NCBI GenBank assembly: GCA_937923405.1
Contig: CALDUY010000035.1
Coordinates: 26,271-90,270 of the forward strand
Direction of reading: 5' to 3'
DNA: 64,000 nucleotides
Origin: an uncultured Gemmataceae bacterium
GTDB taxonomy: Bacteria > Planctomycetota > Planctomycetia > Gemmatales > Gemmataceae
Below are positions 54,433 through 62,759 of this stretch, piece after piece. The notes under the pieces were generated by a model. It made no database searches and was not told where the DNA came from. It saw only the letters and a list, made by a program, of their open reading frames with translations. Within the stretch, counting starts at the first letter, position 1. Each line of letters opens with the position of its first letter. A program made the translations under genes and the position numbers.

Positions 54433-55026
54433 CGTGAACTCATGCTCCGGTTTAGCCCAGTGATACCTTAATAATTCGCCTAGACGACGGCACCTCTTGT
54501 TAGAAGCATTCGTTGATCCAGTGGTTGATTGCAGCTGATGAATTGAGGGGTGGCGGAGAAACGACTCCTCTGCTCTGAGCGGAGGGCATTAGCCCTCCGT
54601 GACTCCGCGACGCTCACGGCGGACTGACGCCCTCCGCTCAGAAAGAGCGCACGTCCTCCGCTTGGGAAGCTCGAAGACGCGAACCTTCCTATAGTTCAGC
54701 TGCAAGCAACCATTAGTCGGGGCAACCGATTTTCAATGGAACTGCCAGGCGTGGCAAAATTGAGAACAAGGGGGGAGTGGTAGCGAATGAAGCCACTTCC
54801 CCCAGTGGACGAGCCACCGGAGAACCTAGTCAAACTCGACTGAAGTGGATTAAAGCGGTGAGATTGTACCTAGATAAGACTAGCCGAACATACGACTAGC
54901 CAAACAACCCTTGCCAGTAGTGCTGTCCCCAAGGTAAGTGGCGGGATCCGATACAAGCGTTAAAAGATCCATTTAGGAAGCGATTGAAAGAAGCAATTTT
55001 TCCCCTGTCGTCTTGTCCGCCTCGAC
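54433..55026. other. 594-bp intergenic region without a gene
   Basis: No plausible coding frame is seen. It contains the palindromic element at 54575-54641. Near 54887-54920 there is an imperfect tandem copy of GACTAGCCGAACA / GACTAGCCAAACA. It lies upstream of the zinc-ribbon gene pair and downstream of the outer-membrane protein gene, all on the minus strand, so it must hold the promoter of the zinc-ribbon genes. Confidence 0.6.
54575..54641. repeat. Nested palindromic (REP-like) element
   Basis: CTGAGCGGAGGGC (54575-54587) and GCCCTCCGCTCAG (54629-54641) are perfect 13-bp inverted copies. Inside, GCGGAGGGC can instead pair with GCCCTCCGT (54592-54600), and TCCGC with GGCGGA forms a further small hairpin. 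The element can therefore fold as one long or as two or three short hairpins, a typical look for dispersed intergenic palindromes. Confidence 0.6.
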
Positions 55027-55935
55027 TCAAAATCGGCATCCGAGATTGAACAGAAGATTGATCGACATCACGTCCGTATTGTTGTGGGATTGCAGGAGAT
55101 CATTCCACAGGTAGGCGAACTCAGAACGGACACCAGCGAAGAAAATGGCACATTTATAAGGAATCTCGAAATCGCTGTGCAAGGCCAGGAATACACCCCC
55201 GACCACGTCGGTACGGTGCTTGAAGAGATCGCGATTGGGATTGCCACCGTCCCCCTCGAACGGCTGCTTCACCACGATCATCTTCGACGATCCCCAGCGG
55301 CCACCGACATCATAACCCAAGCGCAGTTTCGCTCCAGGATCGCTGCAATCGGCACAGCCCAGGACGTAAAGCTCGTGCCCCAACGAGGCATGGACCGAAG
55401 TCACGTTCATGCTCGAGGGGATCAAAGGCAACAGCGGGAAGGTCTCATTAACGGGAATGCCTTCAGGGGTAGTGACGATGCTACCGTTGGCATTGCGTCG
55501 TACGCGGGTCACGTCGACCATGTTGTAGATCCGGTCCACATGGGCATCGTACCAGACTGCGGAGATACCCAGTTCGACGGTAAAAGCTCTCTCTTGGCTG
55601 GGCGTGAAGAACAAGGCTCGGCCACCACCTTGCAACATGTAGCCAGCAGCCATCACTTCTCCCGGGATAGAGCTTCCGATAGGGAAGCTCACACCGTTGC
55701 GGAAAAAGACTTCTGTCAGAATCGGCCCGTGTGCGCCTACAGGCCCACAACAACCCTGGGGCCGTAGGTAGGTGAGGTAATCCGTGATTCCATTCGGGGC
55801 GGGAACCAAGGAAGTACTGGCAGCTTGTAGAGGATCCTTGGTTGCTCCGTCGATGATCGGCGGAGTTTGAGCGCGGCACATCGCGGAGCCAAACAGGGCC
55901 GCGATCACGACTATTAGGTAGAGACTCTTGTTCAT
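55027..55935 (-). CDS. Predicted outer-membrane beta-barrel protein
   Basis: A 302-residue protein with a signal peptide (LIVVIAALFGSAMCRA) and a beta-rich mature part ending LLFNLGCRF, with a terminal aromatic residue as in outer-membrane proteins. Alternating strands such as FTVELGISAVWYDAHVDRIY and LRLGYDVGGRWGSS are visible. Four to five cysteines (GCCGP, CADC, PYKC, GCRF) are unusual for a barrel and may form disulfides. It does not match the BBP7 motifs closely, so I only call it a barrel. Function unknown. Confidence 0.55.
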   Translation of the reverse strand: MNKSLYLIVVIAALFGSAMCRAQTPPIIDGATKDPLQAASTSLVPAPNGITDYLTYLRPQGCCGPVGAHGPILTEVFFRNGVSFPIGSSIPGEVMAAGYMLQGGGRALFFTPSQERAFTVELGISAVWYDAHVDRIYNMVDVTRVRRNANGSIVTTPEGIPVNETFPLLPLIPSSMNVTSVHASLGHELYVLGCADCSDPGAKLRLGYDVGGRWGSSKMIVVKQPFEGDGGNPNRDLFKHRTDVVGGVFLALHSDFEIPYKCAIFFAGVRSEFAYLWNDLLQSHNNTDVMSINLLFNLGCRF

Positions 55936-56143
55936 GCCGTCCTCGCCTTCGCTGGACCGTCACGCGCACTCCGGAGACGGGGTAGCGCAGAATCATGCCT
56001 TGTTTTCTTCGGATAACGATCCCAGTGATATTTACTGGAACACGGAGGATTCCGATTCTCTGGGCTGTAAGGGACTACCTGGAAATCAAACCCTGGTAGA
56101 ATGAATCAGATGGGGTAACTCAATCGAGGACTGAACAGGGTTC

Positions 56144-57601
56144 ATGAAGATTCACATTCTCCGCAACACGGAGGAAGCTCGGCAGTTCCTCCTTCAGGGG
56201 TTGTGGTGGCAACGAGTACTTACACCAACAGCAGCCACGGTTCGTGAGGCTTTGTTGTGGGCCAAAGAACTGATCTCGGAAGGCCATCCGATCCCCCCCT
56301 TGGGATTTCTCGCCGATGTGGGACACCTTGCCATTCGCAGCGATTGGGAGCGCCGAGATGCACGGGAACATCTGATTGCACCGGTGTTGCCCATGACGTT
56401 GGTCCGGACTTATGAGGATCAGGTACTCGGCAAGCTTTACGTCGATCACTCCTTCAGCCGGGCCAGTGATGCCTTACACAAATACTCCAAAGACAGCAAA
56501 ACACGTGAACAGTCGCGCGGCCTAGCTTATCTGCTCACTAAGTTCCGTGACCGAGCCTGCTACGACGCTGTCGAATTCCCGATTGGAGTGATCAACGCCT
56601 TGATTGAAAGTTCTTTAGAGGAGGTGCTAGTCGAAGGGTTCGAGTCGATGCGGCTGGAGGGCCTACATCCGTTGCTGCCCACGCTGTACGAATCCTTGAT
56701 CCAAGCGTGTCGACGAATTTCCACAGTGCTAGGCGCGGAAGATCTGTTTGAACTGGAGGTGAAGCTAGCGTTGGAAAAAGAGGGGCAGCGCTTGGCCAAT
56801 CGTCAGGTCATCCGAGCCGCGTCGATGCTTGACGCTACTTTGCCACAACACAAGGTTCGACCGCTCAAGGGGCGTCAAGAAGTCCCCACGCGTATCCTCG
56901 ACGAGGATAGCTATCCCGTCGGTGGGTTCACGTCGATCTCGAACCGCGGCAGCATCGAAAGCCTGCTCCAGTCTCAGCTGGCTTACATGGAGCCGGAATC
57001 GGGCGAGCATCCCGATCTGTTCGATACTCTCTTTCTCATGGACGAATTGTTGTACTATTCGCGTGATGAGAACCAGTTTCTCCGCCGGCGCCGAACCTTT
57101 GTCGTGGCTCTGTGCGACGATTTAATCGAGGCTCGCTTCAAAGATGCGGAGTTGCCCTATCAGCGCATTGTACTGCTGCTGGGCTTGCTGCATGTGGTGG
57201 TCAAACGAATCTGCGCTTGGTTATCGACAGATGCGCTAAAATTTCAGATCCTTTTTCTTGTTAAAGAAGGCCAGCCAACCCTGTCGCATGAACAGGGATT
57301 GATCGAGAAGATGTTTCATGAAGAGTTGGCAACTGGAGTGGTCCAGTTATCCCAACTCCAGGAGAAGCAGCTTAGCGAATTCTGCGAGCAGTGGGCACGC
57401 AAGAGCATGTGTCACTGTCTGGTTCTGGGGGTGCGTCCCCCGACAGTTCAAGCTCGTAATGTCGTGGTCACTCGACTGGCCATTCCTTCAGCGCGTCCAG
57501 CGTTAGCAGATGGCAGCACTGCTCCAACCCCACTCGCTGGCGAGGAGGCCTTTGATTCTTGGGCCGACGCGCTACATGGAATCCTCATGCGTTGGATCTA
57601 A
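56144..57601 (+). CDS. Conserved-looking protein of unknown function (485 residues)
   Basis: I do not recognise this protein with confidence. It has no signal peptide and no clear membrane segment; most is predicted helical. The region PVGGFTSISNRGSIESLL, then LFDTLFLMDELLYYSRDENQ and FLRRRRTFVVALCDDLIEAR (about 260-335) is dense in motif-like residues and looks like the conserved core. The N-terminal ~110 residues hold hydrophobic strands (VLPMTLVRTYEDQVLGKLYV). I faintly associate the core with proteins next to MoxR-type ATPase/vWA ternary systems, but no such partner is present here. The downstream UPF0173 gene starts 26 bp later on the same strand, so they may be co-transcribed. Confidence 0.6.
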   Translation: MKIHILRNTEEARQFLLQGLWWQRVLTPTAATVREALLWAKELISEGHPIPPLGFLADVGHLAIRSDWERRDAREHLIAPVLPMTLVRTYEDQVLGKLYVDHSFSRASDALHKYSKDSKTREQSRGLAYLLTKFRDRACYDAVEFPIGVINALIESSLEEVLVEGFESMRLEGLHPLLPTLYESLIQACRRISTVLGAEDLFELEVKLALEKEGQRLANRQVIRAASMLDATLPQHKVRPLKGRQEVPTRILDEDSYPVGGFTSISNRGSIESLLQSQLAYMEPESGEHPDLFDTLFLMDELLYYSRDENQFLRRRRTFVVALCDDLIEARFKDAELPYQRIVLLLGLLHVVVKRICAWLSTDALKFQILFLVKEGQPTLSHEQGLIEKMFHEELATGVVQLSQLQEKQLSEFCEQWARKSMCHCLVLGVRPPTVQARNVVVTRLAIPSARPALADGSTAPTPLAGEEAFDSWADALHGILMRWI

Positions 57602-57627
57602 TCTCGAACCAAGGAGTACCTCGACTC

Positions 57628-58314
57628 ATGACAACCACGGTCACTTGGCTGGGACATGCTACCCTCTTGATCGAAACCGAAGGGTATCGCCTGGTGATGG
57701 ATCCGTTCTTCACGGGCAATCCCGTCTGTCCGATTTCCGCCGATGCAGTGCAAGCCGATTTTCTGCTCATCTCTCATGGACATGGCGATCATTTGGGCGA
57801 CACCATTGCAATAGCCCAACGCACCGGAGCCAAAGTCATCGCCAACTATGAAATCGCCGAGTGGCTCGGCAAACAGGGAGTCAGCAACGTTCACGGCATG
57901 CAGCATGGCGGCGGATTCAATTTTCCTTTTGGACGGCTCAAGTTCACATTGGCCTTTCATGGATCGGCGCTACCCGACGGCAGCTATGGAGGCAATCCCG
58001 CTGGGTTCCTTCTGACGACCAAGGGGGGCAAAAAGATCTACAACGCTGCCGACACCGGGTTATTTGGTGACATGAAGTTGCTCGGCGAGGAAGACCTTGA
58101 TCTGGCACTGCTACCTATTGGCGACAACTACACGATGGGGCCAGACGACGCTCTCCGCGCGGTGAAGTTTCTCACGCCTAAGGTCGTTATTCCCATCCAC
58201 TACAATACCTGGCCTCCGATTGCACAGGACGCCGCCGCCTGGGCGAAGCGAGTCGAGACCGAAACCTCGGCTCGCGTGGTAGTCTTGCAGCCTGGAGAGA
58301 AATTCACTCTCTAA
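57628..58314 (+). CDS. Metal-dependent hydrolase, UPF0173 (metallo-beta-lactamase fold)
   Basis: A 228-residue protein with WLGHATLLIETEG at the N-terminus, the metal-binding SHGHGDHLGD (His50, His52, Asp54, His55), then HGSALPDGSYGGNPAGF, YNAADTGLFGDM and the C-terminal VIPIHYNTWPPI. This matches the UPF0173 family of L-ascorbate-lactonase-like hydrolases, whose substrate is not known. ATG at 57628 is chosen because AAGGAG lies upstream; the longer frame from 57559 would run inside the previous gene. Confidence 0.88.
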   Translation: MTTTVTWLGHATLLIETEGYRLVMDPFFTGNPVCPISADAVQADFLLISHGHGDHLGDTIAIAQRTGAKVIANYEIAEWLGKQGVSNVHGMQHGGGFNFPFGRLKFTLAFHGSALPDGSYGGNPAGFLLTTKGGKKIYNAADTGLFGDMKLLGEEDLDLALLPIGDNYTMGPDDALRAVKFLTPKVVIPIHYNTWPPIAQDAAAWAKRVETETSARVVVLQPGEKFTL

Positions 58315-58410
58315 AATACTCTGAATGAGCTGGCACACTTCACGAAGCCAGAAGCTGGATCGTGTCGTAGAACAACCCCGCCCATAGAGTCGCCCCTGAG
58401 AGAAGTTCAG

Positions 58411-59541
58411 ATGGATGCCTCGTCACTTCGTGAGCAGCTATTACCCTCGCTGCGTTCCGCTTTAGAGTTTGCAGCCGCTCAGTCGCAGCGGATTCTCGAT
58501 ACCTACCCTGGTTACACGCCAATGTACACTGTCGGCGGCAAGTGGAACCGCGAGGGCGAACGGTGGACTCACTGGTGCGAGGGTTTTTTTCCGGGCATTC
58601 TCTGGTTGCTGTACAAGCAGACCAACGACCAACGCTGGCGCCAACCAGCTGAGCGGCTATCTCGTGCGCTAGAACCGCGGCAGTACGATCGTAACGTGCA
58701 TGATCTAGGCTTTTTGTTTTTGTCTACCTATCAACGCTGGTACAACCTGACGGGGGATCCGCACTTGCAGGATGTCCTCAATCAGGCGGGGCGTACCTTA
58801 GCTCTGCGTCGGCAGAAAGGGGGTTATCTCGCTTCGTTTGTCTCACCAGATTCGCTGTTTATCGACATCATGATGAATGTCGGCCTCATCTTCCGGGCCG
58901 CCCGGGAAACCCATGAGGACGCCCTACGCCAGATCGCTCTAGAGCATTGCCGGACCACGGCCAAATACCTCGTGCGTGACGACGGCGGCACGGCACACGA
59001 AGCGATCTTTGATCGGAATACGGGCGAGTTTCTCAAACAGACCACCCATCAGGGCTGGAGCAGCGAAAGTACCTGGTCACGGGGACTGGCTTGGTCGCTG
59101 TATGGTTTCACAGCCGCGTATCGCTATTCGGGGGAACAGGAGTTTCTCGACGTAGCTCGCCGCAATGCGGCGTACTGGTTGCATCGCTCGCCGCCTGGAT
59201 TGGTGCCCTACTGGGATTACGATCTACCCGACGAGGCTCCGCGACTGTGGGACAGCTCTGCTGGGGCCATCGCCGCTAGTGGACTGTGGGATCTGGGCGA
59301 GGCGGTTCAGGATGCCGACGAACGCGACGCTTACCACACAGCGTCGCTGACGATTCTTCGGACTCTGTGCGGTGACGAGTTTTTGGCGCGATCCTGTCCC
59401 GACTGGGAAGGAATTTTGATGCACGCTGTCTACCATTACCACAAAAATCTCGGGGTCGATGAATCGGTAGCCTGGGGGGAACACTTCTTTGTCGAAGCCC
59501 TGGTCAAGGCAATCGCTGGCCAGTCCGAAGCCGCATGGTAG
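58411..59541 (+). CDS. Unsaturated glucuronyl hydrolase-like protein (GH88)
   Basis: A 376-residue (alpha/alpha)6-barrel type hydrolase. The two aspartates used by GH88 enzymes to hydrate the unsaturated uronic acid are visible: Asp98 in NVHDLGFLF and Asp152 in LFIDIMMN. RLWDSSAGAIAASGLWDL and the C-terminal WGEHFFVEALVKA also fit. It would release unsaturated uronate from oligosaccharides made by polysaccharide lyases. No signal peptide is seen, so it acts in the cytosol on imported fragments. No lyase or transporter gene is adjacent. Confidence 0.82.
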   Translation: MDASSLREQLLPSLRSALEFAAAQSQRILDTYPGYTPMYTVGGKWNREGERWTHWCEGFFPGILWLLYKQTNDQRWRQPAERLSRALEPRQYDRNVHDLGFLFLSTYQRWYNLTGDPHLQDVLNQAGRTLALRRQKGGYLASFVSPDSLFIDIMMNVGLIFRAARETHEDALRQIALEHCRTTAKYLVRDDGGTAHEAIFDRNTGEFLKQTTHQGWSSESTWSRGLAWSLYGFTAAYRYSGEQEFLDVARRNAAYWLHRSPPGLVPYWDYDLPDEAPRLWDSSAGAIAASGLWDLGEAVQDADERDAYHTASLTILRTLCGDEFLARSCPDWEGILMHAVYHYHKNLGVDESVAWGEHFFVEALVKAIAGQSEAAW

Positions 59542-59547
59542 CCACTC

Positions 59548-60036
59548 ATGAAGATCGCTATACTCTCTGATTCGCATGATGCTTTGACTCGGGTGAGTCG
59601 GGCACTGGAGTTGGCCCGCCAACAGGGGGCGGAGTTGGTACTCCATTGCGGGGACATCACTTCGCCAACCGTCGTGCAGTTATTCGAGGGGTGGACAGCG
59701 CACTTTGTCTTCGGCAATTGCGATTGGGACCGTCGCGCTCTCCGAAGGGCCATCGATGACGTGGGAGCGACGCTTCACAAGAACTTCGGCCATCTCGAAT
59801 TGGAGGGCAAGAACCTGGCATTTCTGCACGGGCATGAGACGGGATTGATGACTGACTTGCTACAAAGTAGAGCTTTTGACTATTTATTCCATGGGCACAC
59901 TCATCAAGCGGTTGATTATGTCGACGGAGTCACGCGGGTCATCAACCCTGGCGCGTTGCAGCGAGCCTCGGTCAAGACTTTCGTCGTACTAGATCTGAAA
60001 ACGGGCCAGGCCGAGTCAGTCGTGGTCGAGCGGTGA
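59548..60036 (+). CDS. YfcE/MJ0936-type metallophosphodiesterase
   Basis: A 162-residue calcineurin-like phosphoesterase: SDSHD (Asp8, His10), CGDI (Asp36), GNCD (Asn57), LHGHETG and the final GHTHQ are the expected metal ligands in order. Start 6 bp after the GH88 stop, so likely co-transcribed. Members hydrolyse phosphodiesters; the natural substrate is usually unknown. The 3' end overlaps the convergent meaB gene by 21 bp. Confidence 0.87.
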   Translation: MKIAILSDSHDALTRVSRALELARQQGAELVLHCGDITSPTVVQLFEGWTAHFVFGNCDWDRRALRRAIDDVGATLHKNFGHLELEGKNLAFLHGHETGLMTDLLQSRAFDYLFHGHTHQAVDYVDGVTRVINPGALQRASVKTFVVLDLKTGQAESVVVER

Positions 60037-60936
60037 GTCGCTCAGCAAGCGAAGCAATTCGCGTACAGCCGCCTCGGTACGGACTTGACCCGTTCGCCAA
60101 CGGTCCAGAAGAGCAGTGCAGGGCGGAGTGGCACGCACAGCAGCGAAGCGGACAGCGAGCCATTCCCGAGTCAGGCGAAACAGTTCGTCAGCATCGCGGC
60201 GTAAGCCACGACGCAACGGTAAGGCTCGAATGGCCTGCCACAGGTCGGCGATGCCTTGGCCGGTGCGAGAGCTGACGCGCAAGACTGGCGGCGTAGGGCC
60301 GGCAGAAAGTCCCAATGCGGCCAGCACCTGTGCCTCGGCCCGATCGATCCCGGGTAGATCGGCCTTATGTAGGGCGATAACGTCGGCGACTTCCAGCAAC
60401 CCAGCCTTTTCCCATTGCAGTTCGTCGCCCGTCTCTGGTTGCAACAACAGGACGACGACATCCACTAGAGCGCGAACGGCGGTATCGCCTTGTCCCGCGC
60501 CAACCGTTTCCAGCAGAATCACCTCAAAGCCAAACGACTCGACTAGTTGGAGAAGGGCGGGCAGATGGGCGGCCAACGCGCCTTGTCCTCCGGCGGCAGC
60601 GAGGCTGCGGATGAAAACACCGTCATCGTCAGGATGGGCCGGCATGCGAAAGCGATCTCCCAGCAACGCGCCTCCTGACAGCGGACTTTGCGGATCGCAA
60701 GCTAACACTGCGACGGAGAGGTGATGGCGGCGAATCTCGGCGATTAACTTGCCTGTCAGGCTGCTTTTACCGACGCCTCCAGGCCCAGTAATGGAGACGA
60801 CCCGAGCCGGTTTCGCTGTCGTCGGTAATCCTGCGAGGATCTCTTCTGTCTGTTCACCTCGCGCTACCAGGCTCAACAGCCGTGCCAGAGCCAGACGGTC
60901 TCGCTGCCGAAAACGTTCAAGAAGCGGTGCTAGCAT
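60016..60936 (-). CDS. meaB: Methylmalonyl-CoA mutase-associated GTPase (MeaB/ArgK)
   Basis: A 306-residue P-loop GTPase that loads and protects the B12 cofactor of methylmalonyl-CoA mutase. Walker A GPGGVGKSSL (51-60), the metal-binding CDPQSPLSGGALLGDR, ETVGAGQGD (switch II region) and the base-recognition HKADL are intact. The ATG at 60936 is chosen from homology; it overlaps the end of the B12-binding gene upstream by 20 bp. Confidence 0.9.
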   Translation of the reverse strand: MLAPLLERFRQRDRLALARLLSLVARGEQTEEILAGLPTTAKPARVVSITGPGGVGKSSLTGKLIAEIRRHHLSVAVLACDPQSPLSGGALLGDRFRMPAHPDDDGVFIRSLAAAGGQGALAAHLPALLQLVESFGFEVILLETVGAGQGDTAVRALVDVVVLLLQPETGDELQWEKAGLLEVADVIALHKADLPGIDRAEAQVLAALGLSAGPTPPVLRVSSRTGQGIADLWQAIRALPLRRGLRRDADELFRLTREWLAVRFAAVRATPPCTALLDRWRTGQVRTEAAVRELLRLLSDSPLDHD

Positions 60937-61336
60937 GGCGATCCCGAGGGGCTTGTTGGAGAAAGGCGACGATGTCGTCAAGTGGTGTACCCGGGCCGAA
61001 CACCTTAGCCACGCCCAGTTCGAGTAGCTTGGGGACGTCGTCTTCGGGAATGATGCCACCTACTAGTACGCCGACATGCGAAAGCCCCGCTTCGCGGAGT
61101 AATTGAAGCAGGCGAGGCATCAGAGTCATGTGAGCCCCCGAGAGCAGGCTAATGCCGAGCCAGTCAGCATCTTCATCGGCAACAGCTCGAACCACGGCTT
61201 CAGGTGTTTGCCATAGGCCCGCATAAATGACATGGAAGCCGGCATCGCGCAAGGCGCGTGCCACCACCTTGATGCCACGATCGTGGCCATCGAGTCCCAC
61301 CTTGGCCAGTACCACGCGCAGCGGAGCATTGGACAT
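60917..61336 (-). CDS. Cobalamin-binding domain protein (methylmalonyl-CoA mutase small part)
   Basis: A 139-residue stand-alone B12-binding domain with DxHxxG as GLDGHDRG (Asp16, His18, Gly21), then SLLSGAHMTLMP and GGIIPEDD. Identical in plan to the C-terminal domain of methylmalonyl-CoA mutase. With meaB directly after it, this is half of a split mutase; the catalytic barrel subunit is not within the window. Confidence 0.87.
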   Translation of the reverse strand: MSNAPLRVVLAKVGLDGHDRGIKVVARALRDAGFHVIYAGLWQTPEAVVRAVADEDADWLGISLLSGAHMTLMPRLLQLLREAGLSHVGVLVGGIIPEDDVPKLLELGVAKVFGPGTPLDDIVAFLQQAPRDRHASTAS

Positions 61337-61437
61337 GCGACACGCCCTCCAGGGAAGAGCGGAACGATTCTTTACCTTCTCTCCATTTTAGGAAATGGCT
61401 CGTCGCGATCGTTTCGGAAAATCGGTTGGGCAGCAAT

Positions 61438-61466
61438 TTGCCTGAGGGAAAAATTCATTCTATGCT
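61438..61466 (+). promoter_or_regulatory. Candidate promoter for the TadE-like genes
   Basis: TTGCCT (61438-61443), a 17-bp spacer and TATGCT (61461-61466) give four of six matches in each box. Transcription from here would leave an approximately 200-nt leader before the first TadE-like ATG. Confidence 0.35.
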
Positions 61467-61605
61467 TGCTTGGCGGGGAGCATCTGATCGAACTATCCCC
61501 CTCGATACGACGATGCCCTCCAACCTGAACACCAGAATTGCTGTGGTTTCCCTCGGACTGATCCTGTCCGGCCGGGGTATTCTCCATCAAGCAACATAGA
61601 TAAAG

Positions 61606-61643
61606 GCTGCCATCACATCGCTCCTGGAGCGAGAAGCGGCAGC
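61606..61643 (+). promoter_or_regulatory. Two-tier hairpin in the tad leader
   Basis: GCTGCC/GGCAGC (61606-61611 with 61638-61643) encloses CGCTC/GAGCG (61619-61623 with 61627-61631), separated by an internal loop of 7 and 6 nt. It lies about 30 bp before the ATG and close to the GGAGGG ribosome binding site. It may be a regulatory RNA element; it does not match a class I know. Confidence 0.4.
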
Positions 61644-61672
61644 TTGTATCGCCTAAGTTTTGGAGGGATCGC

Positions 61673-62203
61673 ATGCGACTGAAGTCACGCTGGGACAGGC
61701 GTAAGCAACGCTCGGGAGCAGCAATTGTCGAATTCGCTGTGATTCTGCCGTTGTTAGTCACGTTGATGCTTGGGCTGTGGGAGCTCGGTCGGGCCATCCA
61801 AGTGTTTCAATCTGTCTCCAATGCCGCTCGGGAAGGAGCCAGACAGGCTGCAACAGCCAAGTACACCAAAGAAGAAGTTCGTCAAGCAGTGTTCGACTAC
61901 CTCAAGGGGGCGCGAATACCTTTGCACGACTCGAAACCGGCTTCGGAAGTCACCTTGCTGAACATGAACGCCACCATTGTGGTGGAAAACTTGACCACGG
62001 GAGGTGAGGTATACAACGCAGCTCAGCTCGATCGAGTCAAAGTAACTGTCTCAGTTCCGGTCAAGAATTACCAGTGGCTGCTGTCGAACACCTTCTTGCC
62101 CGCGGAAAGTTCGGTGATCTCTGTGTCGAGTTTTCTCTGCACACGCGATGTGCCCATCACCATCGACGTGAACATTCCCCAACAGCCGTTACCTCCTTCC
62201 TGA
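61673..62203 (+). CDS. TadE-like pseudopilin
   Basis: A 176-residue protein with a short basic start, then RSGAAIVEFAVILPLLVTLM with the TadE signature (Glu at the start of the hydrophobic helix), then LGRAIQVFQSVSNAAREGAR, the usual amphipathic extension. Minor pilin-like part of a Tad (tight-adherence) system. Ribosome binding site GGAGGG. Followed by a second TadE-like gene after about 25 bp. Confidence 0.85.
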   Translation: MRLKSRWDRRKQRSGAAIVEFAVILPLLVTLMLGLWELGRAIQVFQSVSNAAREGARQAATAKYTKEEVRQAVFDYLKGARIPLHDSKPASEVTLLNMNATIVVENLTTGGEVYNAAQLDRVKVTVSVPVKNYQWLLSNTFLPAESSVISVSSFLCTRDVPITIDVNIPQQPLPPS

Positions 62204-62228
62204 TGGGGTGTAATAAGGAGATTCACTG

Positions 62229-62696
62229 ATGAGAGTTCGACAACAAACTCAGCCTCGACGAGCGGCCTACGTCGTGGAGGCAGCGATGGTCATCTCGATG
62301 GTGGTGCTGTTTCTGTTCGGCATTTTTGAATATGGGCGGTACATCTTCTGCATGCAAGTGACCGAGAATGCTGCTCGCGAAGGAGCGCGTATGGCGATCG
62401 CTCACACCCATGACAAGACTGCTGATGAAATCATGCAGCGAGTGCGTCAAAAGCTCGCTGGCGTGGATCGCATGATGACCGGTGTGGACATCAAGCTGAC
62501 CGGCATCATCATGCGGCCGAAAGATCCTAGCGAAGTTCCTGGAACCCCTCTTTCGGATTGGACTCAAGCCGCTCCGACGGATGGCATCGCGATCGAGATC
62601 TCGGGCAGTTATCGCCCGATTCTGCCCACGCTGATTCTGATGCCAGCCACAATTCCGATTTCCGTCCGCACCGTGATGTACAGCGAAGGAAACTGA
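62229..62696 (+). CDS. Second TadE-like pseudopilin
   Basis: A 155-residue protein of the same plan: RRAAYVVEAAMVISMVVLFL, then FGIFEYGRYIFCMQVTENAA and REGARMA. The helix begins VVEAAM with the conserved Glu. It probably pairs with the preceding pseudopilin. A strong ribosome binding site (AAGGAG) lies upstream. Confidence 0.83.
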   Translation: MRVRQQTQPRRAAYVVEAAMVISMVVLFLFGIFEYGRYIFCMQVTENAAREGARMAIAHTHDKTADEIMQRVRQKLAGVDRMMTGVDIKLTGIIMRPKDPSEVPGTPLSDWTQAAPTDGIAIEISGSYRPILPTLILMPATIPISVRTVMYSEGN

Positions 62697-62759
62697 ATTA
62701 ATTGAGGTAGAACCTGCTACCTCCAGCAAAAATCAAGACATCAACAAGGGGGGAATAAC

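Larger units (their letters stand above)
61337..61672. other. Intergenic region between the B12-binding gene and the tad genes
   Basis: A 336-bp divergent gap without a coding gene. It carries the candidate promoter at 61438-61466 and the hairpin at 61606-61643. The first ~100 bp must hold the promoter of the minus-strand B12-binding gene. Confidence 0.6.

Noticed and set aside
54887..54920. Two near-identical copies of GACTAGCC(G/A)AACA considered as a possible attachment site or start of a repeat array.
   Set aside because: Only two copies with no regular spacer, no integrase or cas gene nearby; too little to support more than a chance duplication.
61598..61660. AGATAAAGGC before the tad genes looked at first like the 5' part of a second c-di-GMP-I riboswitch.
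   Set aside because: The AAACC, GACGCAAAGCC and GGGTTACC blocks are all missing and the downstream hairpin has a different plan.
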